A DNA stretch of 64,000 bases from Isoptericola chiayiensis (lineage in GTDB: Bacteria > Actinomycetota > Actinomycetes > Actinomycetales > Cellulomonadaceae), in the NCBI RefSeq assembly GCF_013149805.1, contig NZ_JABEZT010000005.1, forward strand, positions 24,420 to 88,419. Reading direction: 5' to 3'. The notes under the pieces were generated by a model, which saw only the letters and a program-made list of their open reading frames with translations, did not search any database and was not told the DNA's origin. The first letter of the stretch is position 1; each line of letters opens with the position of its first letter. A program made the translations under genes and the position numbers. Below, piece after piece: positions 39,765-49,218 of the stretch.

Positions 39765-41390
39765 TCAGCCCGCCAGCCGCGCGGCGGCGCGGCGGGAGCG
39801 GGCGGGGTCGGGCACCGGGGCGGCCTCCAGCAGACGCCGCGTGTAGTCCTCGGCCGGTCGGGTCAGCACGTCGACCCGGGGTCCGGTCTCGACCAGTCGC
39901 CCCCGGTGCAGGACGGCGACCCGGTCGGCGAGCTCGTCGACCACGGCGAGGTCGTGGCTGATGAACAGGCAGGCGAAGCGCAGCTCGCGCTGGATGTGGC
40001 GGAACAGGTCGAGCACGGTCGCCTGGACCGACACGTCGAGCGCGCTGGTGGGTTCGTCGGCGACGAGCAGCACGGGGTCCAGGGCGATGGCCCGGGCGAT
40101 CGCGACGCGCTGGCGCTGACCTCCCGAGAGCTCGTGCGGGAACCGTCCCGCCCAGGGGCCCGGCAGCTCGACGGCATCGAGCAGCTCGCCGACCCGACGG
40201 TCCAGCGCCGTGCCGCGCATCCGTCGGTGCACGCGCAGCGGCTCGCCGACGGCCTCGCCGATCGTGTGCCGGGGGTCGAGCGCGCCGAGCGGGTTCTGGA
40301 ACACCACGCCGATGCGCCGGCGCAACGCACGCAGCGTCCGGCGGGGCGAGTCGACCGCGTCCACGCCGTCGACGACGACGGACCCGGAGTGCACCGGGGC
40401 CAGTCCTGTGACGGCCTTGCCGATCGTCGACTTGCCGGACCCCGACTCCCCGACCAGCGCGAGCACGCTGCCGGAGGCGATGTGCAGGTCGACCCCGTCC
40501 ACGGCGCGGGTGGTCCGCCGTCGGCGCTGGTACTCCACGACCAGCCCCTCCACGGTCAGCACGGCCTCCGCGGCCTCCGGGTCGGGGCGGTGGGCGGCCT
40601 CCAGCCGCGGGACCGCGGCGAGGAGCTCACGCGTGTAGGTGGCTCGCGGCGTGGCGAACAGGGGGCCGACGTCCTGGGTCTCGACGACGGCACCGTGCCG
40701 CATGACCACGACGCGGTCGGCGACGTCGGCGACGACGCCCATGTCGTGCGTGATGAGCAGGACCGCGACGCCGGCCGTGTCGCGCAGGCGCAGCAGCACG
40801 TCGAGGATCTCGCGCTGCACGGTGACGTCGAGCGCGGTGGTGGGCTCGTCGGCGATGAGGACCTCGGGGTCGCAGGCCAGCGCCATGGCGATCACCACCC
40901 GCTGGGCCTGGCCGCCGGACAGCTGGTGCGGGTAGGCACGCACGCGGGACTCCGGTTCGGGGACGTCGACCAGGCGCAGCAGGTCCACGGCCCGGGACCG
41001 CCGCTGCGCGGCCGACATCTCGGGCCGGTGCCGGCGCAGCACCTCGCGGATCTGGAAACCGACCGTGAAGACGGGGTCCAGCGACCCGAAGGGGTCCTGG
41101 AAGACCATGGCCACCCGGCGTCCCCGCACCGAGGCCAGCCGCGCCGCGTCGGCGCCGACCAGCTCGGTGCCCGCGAGCCGGATGCTGCCCGCCGTGCGGG
41201 CGTTCGGCGGCAGCAGACCGAGCACGCTCATCGCGGTCACGGACTTGCCGGACCCGGACTCGCCGACGACGGCGACGATCTCCCCTGCACCCACGTCCAG
41301 CGAGACGTCGCGCACCGCAGGCACCACGGTGCCGTCGGACGTGCGGAAGTCGACGGTCAGCCCGTCGATCGAGAGCACGGGCGGGGTCAT
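39765..41390 (-). CDS. Fused DppD-DppF-type ABC transporter ATPase (two ATPase domains)
   Basis: A 541-residue protein carrying two ABC domains: residues about 1-255 ([28 protein letters not shown]) and about 275-530 ([27 protein letters not shown]). This is the fused form of the paired ATPases in dipeptide/oligopeptide/nickel importers. ATG 41390 overlaps the regulator stop (ATGA). It powers uptake with the permeases and binding protein of the same operon. Confidence 0.93.
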   Translation of the reverse strand: MTPPVLSIDGLTVDFRTSDGTVVPAVRDVSLDVGAGEIVAVVGESGSGKSVTAMSVLGLLPPNARTAGSIRLAGTELVGADAARLASVRGRRVAMVFQDPFGSLDPVFTVGFQIREVLRRHRPEMSAAQRRSRAVDLLRLVDVPEPESRVRAYPHQLSGGQAQRVVIAMALACDPEVLIADEPTTALDVTVQREILDVLLRLRDTAGVAVLLITHDMGVVADVADRVVVMRHGAVVETQDVGPLFATPRATYTRELLAAVPRLEAAHRPDPEAAEAVLTVEGLVVEYQRRRRTTRAVDGVDLHIASGSVLALVGESGSGKSTIGKAVTGLAPVHSGSVVVDGVDAVDSPRRTLRALRRRIGVVFQNPLGALDPRHTIGEAVGEPLRVHRRMRGTALDRRVGELLDAVELPGPWAGRFPHELSGGQRQRVAIARAIALDPVLLVADEPTSALDVSVQATVLDLFRHIQRELRFACLFISHDLAVVDELADRVAVLHRGRLVETGPRVDVLTRPAEDYTRRLLEAAPVPDPARSRRAAARLAG

Positions 41391-41947
41391 GGCAGCTCCT
41401 CGGTGTCGGTCCCCGCCTCGACCTGGTCGCGGTAGGCGTACCAGTCCTCCAGCATCTTGCGGTGGTACCCCTCCAGCCAGGTCATGTAGCGGTTCGCGTT
41501 GGTCAGTCGGGTGTGCGGCCCCTCGCGGCGGCCCACCTCCATCTGCAGCCCCGAGCGGATCACGGCCGCCATGCGGCGCAGGTACTCGCGCTCGCCGGCC
41601 AGGAACGCACCCCAGACGTCGTCCTCCACCCGGAAGTAGTGGCGCCGCTCCCCCGGCACGGTGTGACGGACGATGAAGCCGACCGTCACCAGGGCGCGCG
41701 TCGACATCGAGATGGCGCCCGCGCTGGCGTGCAGCAGCCGGGCGATCCGGGTCGACGACATGAACGGCTCGTCGGAGATCAGCAGCAGGCCCAGGACCCG
41801 CCCGTCCATCCGGGCGCCGTTCTGCGCCTCCCAGGCGGAGGCGAAGTTCTCGATGAACTCGAGCCGCTCGGCGTCGAGGGCCTCCGGCGCAGGCGGCACC
41901 GCGCCGTCGTCGGGCTGGTCGGGGGAACGCACGTCGTCGGTCGTCAT
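41387..41947 (-). CDS. GbsR/MarR-family transcriptional regulator
   Basis: A 186-residue winged-helix protein. The helix-turn-helix lies at about 55-95 (MSSTRIARLLHASAGAISMSTRALVTVGFI), followed by the wing HTVPGERRHYFRV. The C-terminal part is helical (LQMEVGRREGPHTRLTNANRYMTWLEGYHRKM). It is embedded in the peptide operon with ATGA overlaps on both sides. It probably regulates that operon and may bind the 8-bp inverted repeat upstream of the binding-protein gene. The ligand is unknown. Confidence 0.85.
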   Translation of the reverse strand: MTTDDVRSPDQPDDGAVPPAPEALDAERLEFIENFASAWEAQNGARMDGRVLGLLLISDEPFMSSTRIARLLHASAGAISMSTRALVTVGFIVRHTVPGERRHYFRVEDDVWGAFLAGEREYLRRMAAVIRSGLQMEVGRREGPHTRLTNANRYMTWLEGYHRKMLEDWYAYRDQVEAGTDTEELP

Positions 41948-43359
41948 AGCGACATTCTCCCGAGCCGCGCGCCGGGATCCTCGGAAGCCATCGCCGCACG
42001 GTAGGTCTCCACGGGCCACGCCGTCATGGCGCCGAGCCGCACGGCCGTGACCGCGCCGTCGTCGTCCCGCTCGACGGACACGGCCTCGCCGGTGGCGCCG
42101 AACCCGGGCACCGGCTCGAGCCGGAGCCCGTCCTGCCCGGCCACCAGGCGCTGGTGGGCCGTGGCCGGCTCGGGCAGGCGCGGTTCGATCACGTGCAGGA
42201 TCCCGCCGAGGTCGACGACGTCGTTCACCCCCCACAGGTTGGCGTACCGGCCGACCGGTGCGTCCGGCGGCACCGGGTCCGCGTCCTCGGCCATGGCCCG
42301 CAGCGCCAGGTCGACGATCTGGACGACGCCGGTGGCGATCGGGTCGGCGGGCCCGTCGATGGCGTTGGTCAGGGCGCTGACCACCAGCCCGTCGACGGGG
42401 TCGATCCAAGTCCGCGTGATGTGGCCCGGGTAGCCGCCGGAGTGCCCGACCAGCTCACGCTCGCCGATCCGACGGCGGTCCAGCCCGAGCCCGTAGCGGC
42501 CGATCTCCCGGCCCCGCACCTCGACGACGGACTCCGCGCGCTGCATCAGCCGCTTGCTGGAGTCGGCCAGCAGGGTCTCGTCGCCGAGCACGTGCGCCGA
42601 GCCGAAGACCACCATCTCCCGCGCCGTGGAGTACCAGCCGGTGGCCGCCGCGAGCGCCCGGGTGTCGACGTGCGGGACGACCCGCCGTCCGTCGTCGTGC
42701 GCCGTACGTCCGGTGTGCCCGGCGGCGTACTCGGCGGCGCGGTCGGCGGCGTACTCGGGGCCGCTGCGGCGCAGGCCGAGCGGGCCGACGATCATCTCGT
42801 CCGCGACCTTGGCGTACGACAGGCCGGTCACGCGCTCGACGACGAGTCCGAGGAGCCCGTAGGCCACGTTCGAGTATTTGAACGTGTGGTTCGGCGCGTA
42901 GACGATCCCCTCGCGGCCCACCACCTCGATCAGCTCGTCACGGTCGAGGAACGGCCGGTGCCGCTGCCAGAAGTCGCCGTCGGACGAGTCGCGGATCACG
43001 CCACCCTGGTGGCCGAGCAGCTCGCGGACGGTGAGCTCGGCGGTCTCCGTGCCGGCGAGGTCGGCGACGAGCTCGCCGAGCCGGTCGTCGAGGCGCAGCA
43101 GGTCCGCCTCCACGAGCCGCATGACCATCACCGCGGTGAACGTCTTGGAGTGCGAGGCGACGCGGAACAGGTGCTCGGTGGTCAGCGGTTCGTCGGTCTC
43201 CGTGCTCGCCCGCCCCCACGCGACGTCGAGCAGGACCTCGCCGCGGTACGCCACCGCGAGCTGGAGGCCCGGCGCTCCGCGGTAGTCGGCGTGGAAGGTC
43301 GCCCACTCGGCGAGGTAGGGCGCGATGCTGCGCAGGACGGCGTCGGGTGCGGCACTCAT
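41944..43359 (-). CDS. Serine hydrolase of the beta-lactamase/class C fold
   Basis: A 471-residue protein with the catalytic motif SHSK (S69-K72), YSN at 162-164 and a later HSGG in place of the KTG motif. An additional C-terminal beta domain of about 120 residues follows (VNDVVDLGGILHVIEPRLPEP). Relatives include D-aminopeptidases, D-stereospecific esterases and carboxylesterases. No signal peptide is seen, so cytoplasmic action on an imported peptide or ester is likely. It overlaps the permease and the regulator genes. Confidence 0.85.
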   Translation of the reverse strand: MSAAPDAVLRSIAPYLAEWATFHADYRGAPGLQLAVAYRGEVLLDVAWGRASTETDEPLTTEHLFRVASHSKTFTAVMVMRLVEADLLRLDDRLGELVADLAGTETAELTVRELLGHQGGVIRDSSDGDFWQRHRPFLDRDELIEVVGREGIVYAPNHTFKYSNVAYGLLGLVVERVTGLSYAKVADEMIVGPLGLRRSGPEYAADRAAEYAAGHTGRTAHDDGRRVVPHVDTRALAAATGWYSTAREMVVFGSAHVLGDETLLADSSKRLMQRAESVVEVRGREIGRYGLGLDRRRIGERELVGHSGGYPGHITRTWIDPVDGLVVSALTNAIDGPADPIATGVVQIVDLALRAMAEDADPVPPDAPVGRYANLWGVNDVVDLGGILHVIEPRLPEPATAHQRLVAGQDGLRLEPVPGFGATGEAVSVERDDDGAVTAVRLGAMTAWPVETYRAAMASEDPGARLGRMSL

Positions 43360-44243
43360 GAACGTCCCTTCGGGTCGAGGGCGTCACGCAGGATGTCGCC
43401 GAGCATGATGAGGCTGACGACCGTGACGGTGAGGAACAGGCTGGGGAAGATCAGCGTGTGGGGGGCGGTCTGGAAGTACGTCTGCGCCGTGGACAGCTGC
43501 AGACCCCAGGAGATGGTCGGCTGGACCAGCCCGACCCCCAGGAAGGTCAGGGTCGACTCGGCGACGATCACGCCGCCGACCATGGTGGTGGCGATCGCCA
43601 GGACCGGGCCGAGCGAGTTCGGCAGCACGTGCCCCAGCACGATGCGGCCGTGGGAGAAGCCCAGCGCGTGCGCGGCCTGGACGAACTCCGCCTCCCGCAC
43701 CGACCGGACGGACCCGCGCACGAGCCGTGCGAGCGTGGGCCAGGAGAAGAAGGCGAGGACGACGGCGACCAGCAGCGGGGTGCGCTCGGGGGCGCTGTTC
43801 AGCACCACGATGGCGCCGAGCAGGAACGGGAAGCCGAGGAACACGTCGGTCAGGCGGGCGATCACCCGGTCCGCCGGGCCGCCGAAGTAGCCGGCCACGG
43901 TGCCGAGCACCAGGGCGACGAGGAGGCAGAGCGCCGTCGTCGTCAGCCCGATGAACAGGGACGTCCGTGTGCCGAAGAGCACGTTGGCCAGGACGTCGCA
44001 GCCCTGGATGTCGGTGCCGAACGGGTGGCCGTCCCCGGGTGGCTGCCCGGACAGGGACAGGTCGCAGGCCCGGGGGTCCGGCTGGCCGAGCAACGCGGCG
44101 ATCGGGCCGGGGAACGCGGCGACGACGAGCAGCACCCCGAGCGCGGCCAGCGAGGTCCAGAACAGCGGACGACGGCGGACGGTCGCCCAGACGCCTCGGG
44201 CGGCGACGGCGGGGGCTTCGGTGGCGACGATGTGCTCACTCAT
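43356..44243 (-). CDS. Dipeptide-type ABC transporter permease (DppC-like)
   Basis: A 295-residue permease with five to six helices, a hydrophilic N-terminus, and the periplasmic stretch containing GHPFGTDIQGCDVLANVLFGTRTSL typical of DppC. The ATPase-contact loop is EAEFVQAAHALGFSHGRIVLGHVLPN. It overlaps the DppB-like gene by eight bases and the serine hydrolase by four. It pairs with DppB for peptide or amide uptake. Confidence 0.92.
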   Translation of the reverse strand: MSEHIVATEAPAVAARGVWATVRRRPLFWTSLAALGVLLVVAAFPGPIAALLGQPDPRACDLSLSGQPPGDGHPFGTDIQGCDVLANVLFGTRTSLFIGLTTTALCLLVALVLGTVAGYFGGPADRVIARLTDVFLGFPFLLGAIVVLNSAPERTPLLVAVVLAFFSWPTLARLVRGSVRSVREAEFVQAAHALGFSHGRIVLGHVLPNSLGPVLAIATTMVGGVIVAESTLTFLGVGLVQPTISWGLQLSTAQTYFQTAPHTLIFPSLFLTVTVVSLIMLGDILRDALDPKGRS

Positions 44244-45162
44244 GACGGATCCTCGGGTCGATCAGGGAGGACAGCACGTCGACCAGCACGCTGGTGACGA
44301 GGAAGACGACGATCAGCGCGGTGGTGACGCCGACGACGGTGGGGCCCTCGTGGGTACGGATGGACTCGAAGAGCAGCTGGCCGATCCCGGGCAGGTTGAA
44401 GATGCCCTCGATCACCACGGTGCCGCCGAGGAGGTAGCCGAGCTCGATCGCGAGGAACGTCAGCACGGGCGCGGCCGAGTTGCGCATGACGTGCACGCCG
44501 ACGATGTCGTGCCGGGGCATGCCCTTGGCGACGAGCGTCCGCACGAAGTCGCTGCGCATCGTGTCGGCGACGCTGCCCCGCATGAGCCGCGACACGCTCG
44601 ACAGCCCGTACAGGGCGACGATCGCCGCGGGCAGCACGTAGGAGGCCGGCCATCCCTCGGAGGTACCCGCGATCGGGAACCACCCGAGCTCGAGGCCGAA
44701 CACGAGCTGGGCGGAGACCCCGAGCACGAACACCGGGATCGAGGTCGCCAGCACCGTGCCCAGGAGGACGCCGCGGTCGAGGATGCTCCCGCGCCGCAGG
44801 CCCGCGGCCAGCCCGAGCAGGACGCCGACGATCATCTCGAGCGCCCACGCGCTGAGCGCCAGGGTGATCGTCACCGGCCAGCGGGACGCCATCGCCTCGG
44901 ACACGGGCCGGCCGGTGAACGTGGTGCCGAGGTCGCCGGTGAGCACGCCGCCGAGGTAGTGCAGGTACTGCTGCCACAGCGGCAGGTCCAGGTGGTACTC
45001 GGCCCGCAGCTGCGCCACGACGTTCTCGGGCAGCGGCCGGTCGCCGCCGAGCGCGGCGATCGGGTCGCCGGGCAGGGTGAACACCATCGCGTACACGATG
45101 AAGGTGACGCCCAGGAAGACGACGACCAGCTCGACGAGCCGTCGCGACAGGAACCGGGTCAT
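44236..45162 (-). CDS. Dipeptide-type ABC transporter permease (DppB-like)
   Basis: A 308-residue permease beginning MTRFLSRRLVELVVVFLGVTFIVYAM, with six helices and a long periplasmic loop containing PGDPIAALGGDRPLPENVVAQL, then GQLLFESIRTHEGPTVVGV near the end. The coupling loop is RSDFVRTLVAKGMPRHDIVGVHVMRN. Start and stop overlap the M14 peptidase and DppC genes, so the operon is tightly coupled. Confidence 0.92.
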   Translation of the reverse strand: MTRFLSRRLVELVVVFLGVTFIVYAMVFTLPGDPIAALGGDRPLPENVVAQLRAEYHLDLPLWQQYLHYLGGVLTGDLGTTFTGRPVSEAMASRWPVTITLALSAWALEMIVGVLLGLAAGLRRGSILDRGVLLGTVLATSIPVFVLGVSAQLVFGLELGWFPIAGTSEGWPASYVLPAAIVALYGLSSVSRLMRGSVADTMRSDFVRTLVAKGMPRHDIVGVHVMRNSAAPVLTFLAIELGYLLGGTVVIEGIFNLPGIGQLLFESIRTHEGPTVVGVTTALIVVFLVTSVLVDVLSSLIDPRIRHE

Positions 45163-46583
45163 GCCCGGCCCCGCTCGCGCACGGTGGCCGCGGCCACGAG
45201 AACCGTGCTCGCGTACTGCACGGCCACCAGCCGCTCGACGGGCCAGGTCGTCAGGCCCGTGACCGAGCGCGCCTCGGCGTACCAGGCCTCGAGGTGGCGG
45301 CCGAGCTCGTCGCGCGCGGCGCGCACCTGCGGGGCCGCGATCCCCGCCACGACCTCCGCGGTGAGCGCCCGGTGGAGCATCGACCCGTAGCGGAGCCGGA
45401 AGCAGCGCACGAGGTCGCCGTTGGAGAACACCTCCGCGACGGTGGCGGAGCGCCCCGGCCCGACCGTGGCGGCGCGTTCCCGCTCCGCCCGCCCGGCGAG
45501 GGCCATGTGAGGCACGAAGACCTCGCTGGCCCTCCGCAGCGGTGAGTCGATCCGCAGGTGCGGGCGGGCCCGGTCCAGCGCCTCGGTCAGCACGGCGCCG
45601 AGCTCGGTGAGGCCGTCGGCCTTGCGTCGCAGGACGTCGGCGTACGGCACGCCGGCGTCGCTGACGTCGTCGGAGTCGGCGTGCGACCAGTACGGCAGCT
45701 CGGCGACGAAGGTCACGCTGCCGTACGGGGCCACGTAGTCGGCGAGCCCTCCACCGCTGACGTGGCCGGACGGGTCGATCCCCTGCTCGACGAGCCAGTC
45801 GTGGGTGCCGGCGCTGCTCAGCGTCCGGAACACCCCGGGTGCGTGCGGGACGGACTCGGGGGTCTCGGGCTCACCGCGGTCCAGGGGGAGGCCGAGCCGC
45901 GCGGGCAGCTCCTGCAACGCGGGCACGACACCGTCGACGTCGCGGTCCAGGTAGTAGTAGACGCCGCCGAGCTCGCCGTTGTGCAGCCCGACGACCATGG
46001 CCGGTCGCAGCCGGTCCACCAGCCGGGCCACGGCGACGGCCTCGGGGATCGACCGGTCGAAGTAGGCGGTGCCGTGGTCGAGGGGGAACGACCACTCCAC
46101 CTGCTCGTCAGGTGCGGGACGGTAGAAGCCGCGCGCGTAGTCGACCCGGTCGCCGGGGTCGGCGAACCAGGACTCGTTGAGCCGGGCGCCGTCCGGGTCG
46201 ATGCAGGGCACCACGTGCCACCGGGCACCGGCGGCGGCCGCGGGCCCGACGCCCGCCGCCAGGTCGTCGAGGAGCTGCAGCGCGGTGTGGAAGCCGATGG
46301 GCTCGTTGGGGTGCACGCCGCCGATGACGAGCACGTCGGGCCCGTCACCGACGACATACTCGTGGAGCGGCTCGCCGAGCCGGCTCGTGCCGATCCGGCG
46401 TCGTGCGACGACGCCCGGGTACGCGGCGGCGATCCGGTCCGCGCGGTCGACGATCTCGTCGACGCCCGGGAAGCCGTCCAGCGGTGCGAAGCCTCGGACG
46501 TGGTCCAGGACGTCGTGCAGGTCCCGGCCGGGCCCCGCGGCCGGGACGGCGGGACGGTCCTTCGTGGTGTCGATCGGTGCCAC
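45159..46583 (-). CDS. M14-family zinc carboxypeptidase
   Basis: A 474-residue metallopeptidase. Zinc ligands are in GGVHPNEP (HxxE, near residue 90) and a later GLHNGE, and the catalytic glutamate is in FVAELPYW. No signal peptide is seen. M14 enzymes trim C-terminal residues or amide-linked groups; members of this subgroup are poorly characterised. It is second in the peptide-import operon, 64 bases after the binding protein gene and separated from it by a hairpin. Imported peptides are the likely substrate. Confidence 0.85.
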   Translation of the reverse strand: MAPIDTTKDRPAVPAAGPGRDLHDVLDHVRGFAPLDGFPGVDEIVDRADRIAAAYPGVVARRRIGTSRLGEPLHEYVVGDGPDVLVIGGVHPNEPIGFHTALQLLDDLAAGVGPAAAAGARWHVVPCIDPDGARLNESWFADPGDRVDYARGFYRPAPDEQVEWSFPLDHGTAYFDRSIPEAVAVARLVDRLRPAMVVGLHNGELGGVYYYLDRDVDGVVPALQELPARLGLPLDRGEPETPESVPHAPGVFRTLSSAGTHDWLVEQGIDPSGHVSGGGLADYVAPYGSVTFVAELPYWSHADSDDVSDAGVPYADVLRRKADGLTELGAVLTEALDRARPHLRIDSPLRRASEVFVPHMALAGRAERERAATVGPGRSATVAEVFSNGDLVRCFRLRYGSMLHRALTAEVVAGIAAPQVRAARDELGRHLEAWYAEARSVTGLTTWPVERLVAVQYASTVLVAAATVRERGRA

Positions 46584-46601
46584 GTGCGCTCTTCCTGTCG
46601 G

Positions 46602-46634
46602 CGGGGCCCGCGCCCGGTGCGGACGCGGGCCCCG
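46602..46634 (-). promoter_or_regulatory. Hairpin between peptide-binding protein and downstream operon genes
   Basis: CGGGGCCCGCG and its complement form an 11-bp stem with an 11-base loop, the same layout as the hairpin after the sugar-binding protein at 27019. It probably reduces or protects part of the transcript so that binding protein exceeds permease. Confidence 0.6.
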
Positions 46635-46647
46635 TGGGTGCGGGTCG

Positions 46648-48258
46648 TCAGTCGGCGAGGACGATGTGCGTCAGCCTCGGGTTGCCGATCGGCGAGGTGA
46701 CCAGCTCGTCGACCTTGTCGCTGGTGACGTAGCCGTAGGTCTCGAAGAACAGGGGCGGGGACGGGAAGTCCTCGACGATGAGCTCCTGGACCGCGGCGTA
46801 GGACTCCCCGCCGTCGTCCGGCGCGGCGTCGGCCGCGGCGATGGCCTCGGCGACGTCCTCCGGGTAGGAGGGCACGCAGTTGGTGCAGCCGCCCGTGGCG
46901 AGGAACAGCTCGCGCATCGTGGCCTGCTGACTCGGGTAGAGCGCACCCCAGCGGGAGAAGAACGGGCCGTCGATGCCCTCGTCGGTGCGCGCCTCGAGGA
47001 ACTCGGCCCAGTCGGCGGTGGGGGTCGCGACGGCGTCCACGCCGAGGTTCTGGCGCAGGTTGTTGGCGATGGCGTTGTAGAACTCGTCGAGCCCGCCGCC
47101 GCCGGGGTAGGTGATCTCCATCGTGCCCTCGAAGCCGCCGGCCTCCTCGAGCAGGGCCGCCGCCTCGTCCGGGCGGTACTCGCAGTACTGGCCGCAGATG
47201 CCCTCGGGCGTCCCCGGCTCGATCGCCGGGGTGAACGCCGTCGCCGGCTCGTACTGGCCGCCGTAGATGACGTCGTTGATGGTCTCGCGGTCGATCGCCA
47301 TCGAGATGGCCTGCCGCACCCGCACGTCGTCGTAGCGCTCGTCCCACAGGGGCAGGCCGAGGAACGAGATCCCCGGCGCCTCGAACGCGTACACCTGGTC
47401 GCCGAAGTCGTCGGCGGCCTGGGTCATGCGGCTGGTGGGCAGCGAGGCGACGTCGACGTTGCCCGCGAGCGCGTCGGTGTAGGCCGTCACGTTGTCCGTG
47501 TACGGCACGAACGTGATCTGGTCCGTCGTCGGCGCCTCGCCGGCGTAGTCGCCGTAGGCCGTGACGACGAACGGCTCGTCCTCGACGTAGTCGTCGACCA
47601 GCTCGAACGGGCCGTTGCCGATCGGGTGGGTGTTGTAGGCGTCCAGATCCTCCAGCGACTCCGACGGCATCGGGTAGAGCGCCGTCTGCGCCTGGCTGAG
47701 CTGGAGCGGGAACTGGCTGTCCGGACCCTCCAGCTCGACCTCGAAGGTCAGGTCGTCGACGACCGTGAGCCCCGACATCTCCTCGGTGGTGGGCTCTCCG
47801 TCGGCGGGGTTGAGGTCGTCGTATCCCTGGATCGCGGCCAGCTGGCCGGAGTTCTCGAAGGCGTGGGGACCGTAGGCGACGGTGTTCCACGTGTCGACGT
47901 AGTCCTGCGCCGTGACCGGTGAGCCGTCGTGGAACGTCCACCCGTCCCGCAGCGTGACGGTCCAGGTCTGCTGGTCCTCGCTCTCGACCGACTCGGCCTG
48001 CACGTAGGTGAGCTCACCGTCCAGCTCGAGGAAGGTCAGGGGTGCCCAGACGGTCATCGCGAAGTCGAACGCCACGCTCTGCCGGCCGGGGATCAGCAGG
48101 TCGGGGTCCGTGACGGCCATGGAGAACGACCCGCCGCCGTCCTCGGGCGCCGCGGTCTCGGCGGAGCCGGTCTCGCCGGAGTCCGTGGACCCGCAGGCGG
48201 ACAGGGTGAGGGCGGTGGCGATCGTGATGGTCGCGAGTCTGGTACGCCGGGTTCTCAT
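46648..48258 (-). CDS. Family 5 peptide/amide-binding lipoprotein of ABC importer
   Basis: A 536-residue solute-binding protein of the oligopeptide/nickel type. A lipoprotein signal ends in LSAC at residues about 18-21, followed by a Thr/Ser/Gly/Glu linker. Typical segments are WTVTLRDGWTFHDGSPVTAQDYVDT, DVRVRQAISMAIDRETI and YPSQQATMRELFLATGG. ATG 48258 has CGAGGAGGCTCG upstream. Two cysteines near FLATGGCTNCVPSY may form a disulfide. It is the first gene of the nine-gene operon. The ligand is unknown. Confidence 0.92.
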   Translation of the reverse strand: MRTRRTRLATITIATALTLSACGSTDSGETGSAETAAPEDGGGSFSMAVTDPDLLIPGRQSVAFDFAMTVWAPLTFLELDGELTYVQAESVESEDQQTWTVTLRDGWTFHDGSPVTAQDYVDTWNTVAYGPHAFENSGQLAAIQGYDDLNPADGEPTTEEMSGLTVVDDLTFEVELEGPDSQFPLQLSQAQTALYPMPSESLEDLDAYNTHPIGNGPFELVDDYVEDEPFVVTAYGDYAGEAPTTDQITFVPYTDNVTAYTDALAGNVDVASLPTSRMTQAADDFGDQVYAFEAPGISFLGLPLWDERYDDVRVRQAISMAIDRETINDVIYGGQYEPATAFTPAIEPGTPEGICGQYCEYRPDEAAALLEEAGGFEGTMEITYPGGGGLDEFYNAIANNLRQNLGVDAVATPTADWAEFLEARTDEGIDGPFFSRWGALYPSQQATMRELFLATGGCTNCVPSYPEDVAEAIAAADAAPDDGGESYAAVQELIVEDFPSPPLFFETYGYVTSDKVDELVTSPIGNPRLTHIVLAD

Positions 48259-48351
48259 CGAGCCTCCTCGGTGGTGGACGGACGGGCTGCCGCGTCTCCG
48301 TGCCGAGGAGTCAACGGGGTGGAAGTGCCCACCACAAGGGTTTGCCCTCAG

Positions 48352-48375
48352 AAGTTTCACAACGTCATGAAACTT
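48352..48375. promoter_or_regulatory. Inverted repeat upstream of the peptide operon, possible GbsR site
   Basis: AAGTTTCA and TGAAACTT are separated by eight bases in the intergenic region before the binding-protein gene, 94 bases upstream of its start. The two halves are perfect complements. A MarR/GbsR dimer encoded in the operon is a plausible ligand. Confidence 0.6.
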
Positions 48376-48445
48376 AAACGCACTCGAAACACGTCATGTC
48401 GCGCCCGTCGGACGCCGAAACCTCCCTGCCACGTACGCTGTCACG

Positions 48446-49114
48446 GTGACCGCACCCCTCGTCCTGCTCGACCTCGACGGCACCCTCATGGACTCCGCGC
48501 CAGGCATCACGGCGTCGGCCGCCCACGCCTTCCGCGCGCTGGGACTCCCGGTGCCCGACGCCGGGACCCTGCGGTCGTTCGTCGGGCCGCCGATCACGGA
48601 CTCCTTCCCCGCCCACGGGGTCCCGCCCGAGCGGGTGATGGAGGCGGTGACCGCGTACCGGGCCGCGTTCACGGCCGGCGGCATGTACGACAACGCCGTG
48701 TTCGACGGCGTCCCGGAGGTGCTGACCGAGCTGCGCGACGCCGGGTGCGCGCTCGTCGTGGCGACGTCCAAGCCCGAGATGTTCGCCAAGCCCATCTGCG
48801 ACCGCTTCGGCCTGACCGGGCTGGTCGACGCCGTGCACGGCGCCCCGCCGGACGAGGCACGGTCCACCAAGGCCGACGTCATCGCCGCGGCCCTCGACGC
48901 GCTCGGTCGCCGCTCCCCGGTCGCCGCGGACGACGGGCCCGTGGTGATGGTCGGCGACCGGGAGCACGACGTGCACGGCGCCGCAGCGCACGGCATCGAC
49001 TGCCTGGGCGTCGCCTGGGGGTATGCGCGGCCGGGCGAGCTCGAGGCCGCAGGTGCCGTCGGGACGGTCGACGACGTCGCCGCGCTCGGGGCGGCGGTCC
49101 TCGCGCGAATCTGA
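48446..49114 (+). CDS. HAD-family phosphatase (phosphoglycolate-phosphatase-like)
   Basis: A 222-residue HAD hydrolase with motif I DLDGTLMDS, motif II VATSKPE, a lysine in the STKADVIAA region and motif IV VMVGDREHDVHGA. The cap domain is of the small alpha-helical type between about 15 and 80. It dephosphorylates a small metabolite such as phosphoglycolate; the exact substrate is not readable. GTG 48446 is the start, and the gene stands alone, ending at a strong terminator shared with clpC. Confidence 0.88.
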   Translation: MTAPLVLLDLDGTLMDSAPGITASAAHAFRALGLPVPDAGTLRSFVGPPITDSFPAHGVPPERVMEAVTAYRAAFTAGGMYDNAVFDGVPEVLTELRDAGCALVVATSKPEMFAKPICDRFGLTGLVDAVHGAPPDEARSTKADVIAAALDALGRRSPVAADDGPVVMVGDREHDVHGAAAHGIDCLGVAWGYARPGELEAAGAVGTVDDVAALGAAVLARI

Positions 49115-49130
49115 TCGGGTCCGGGCACGA

Positions 49131-49173
49131 CGAAGGCCCCGGAACCCTTGTGAGGAGGGTTCCGGGGCCTTCG
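49131..49173. terminator. Strong bidirectional terminator between HAD gene and clpC
   Basis: A 17-bp perfect stem (CGAAGGCCCCGGAACCC and complement) with a 9-base loop lies between the convergent genes. Confidence 0.9.
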
Positions 49174-49218
49174 AGACCCGGGCCGCCGCGGCAGCCCGTT
49201 CAGCGCGTCACACGCGGA

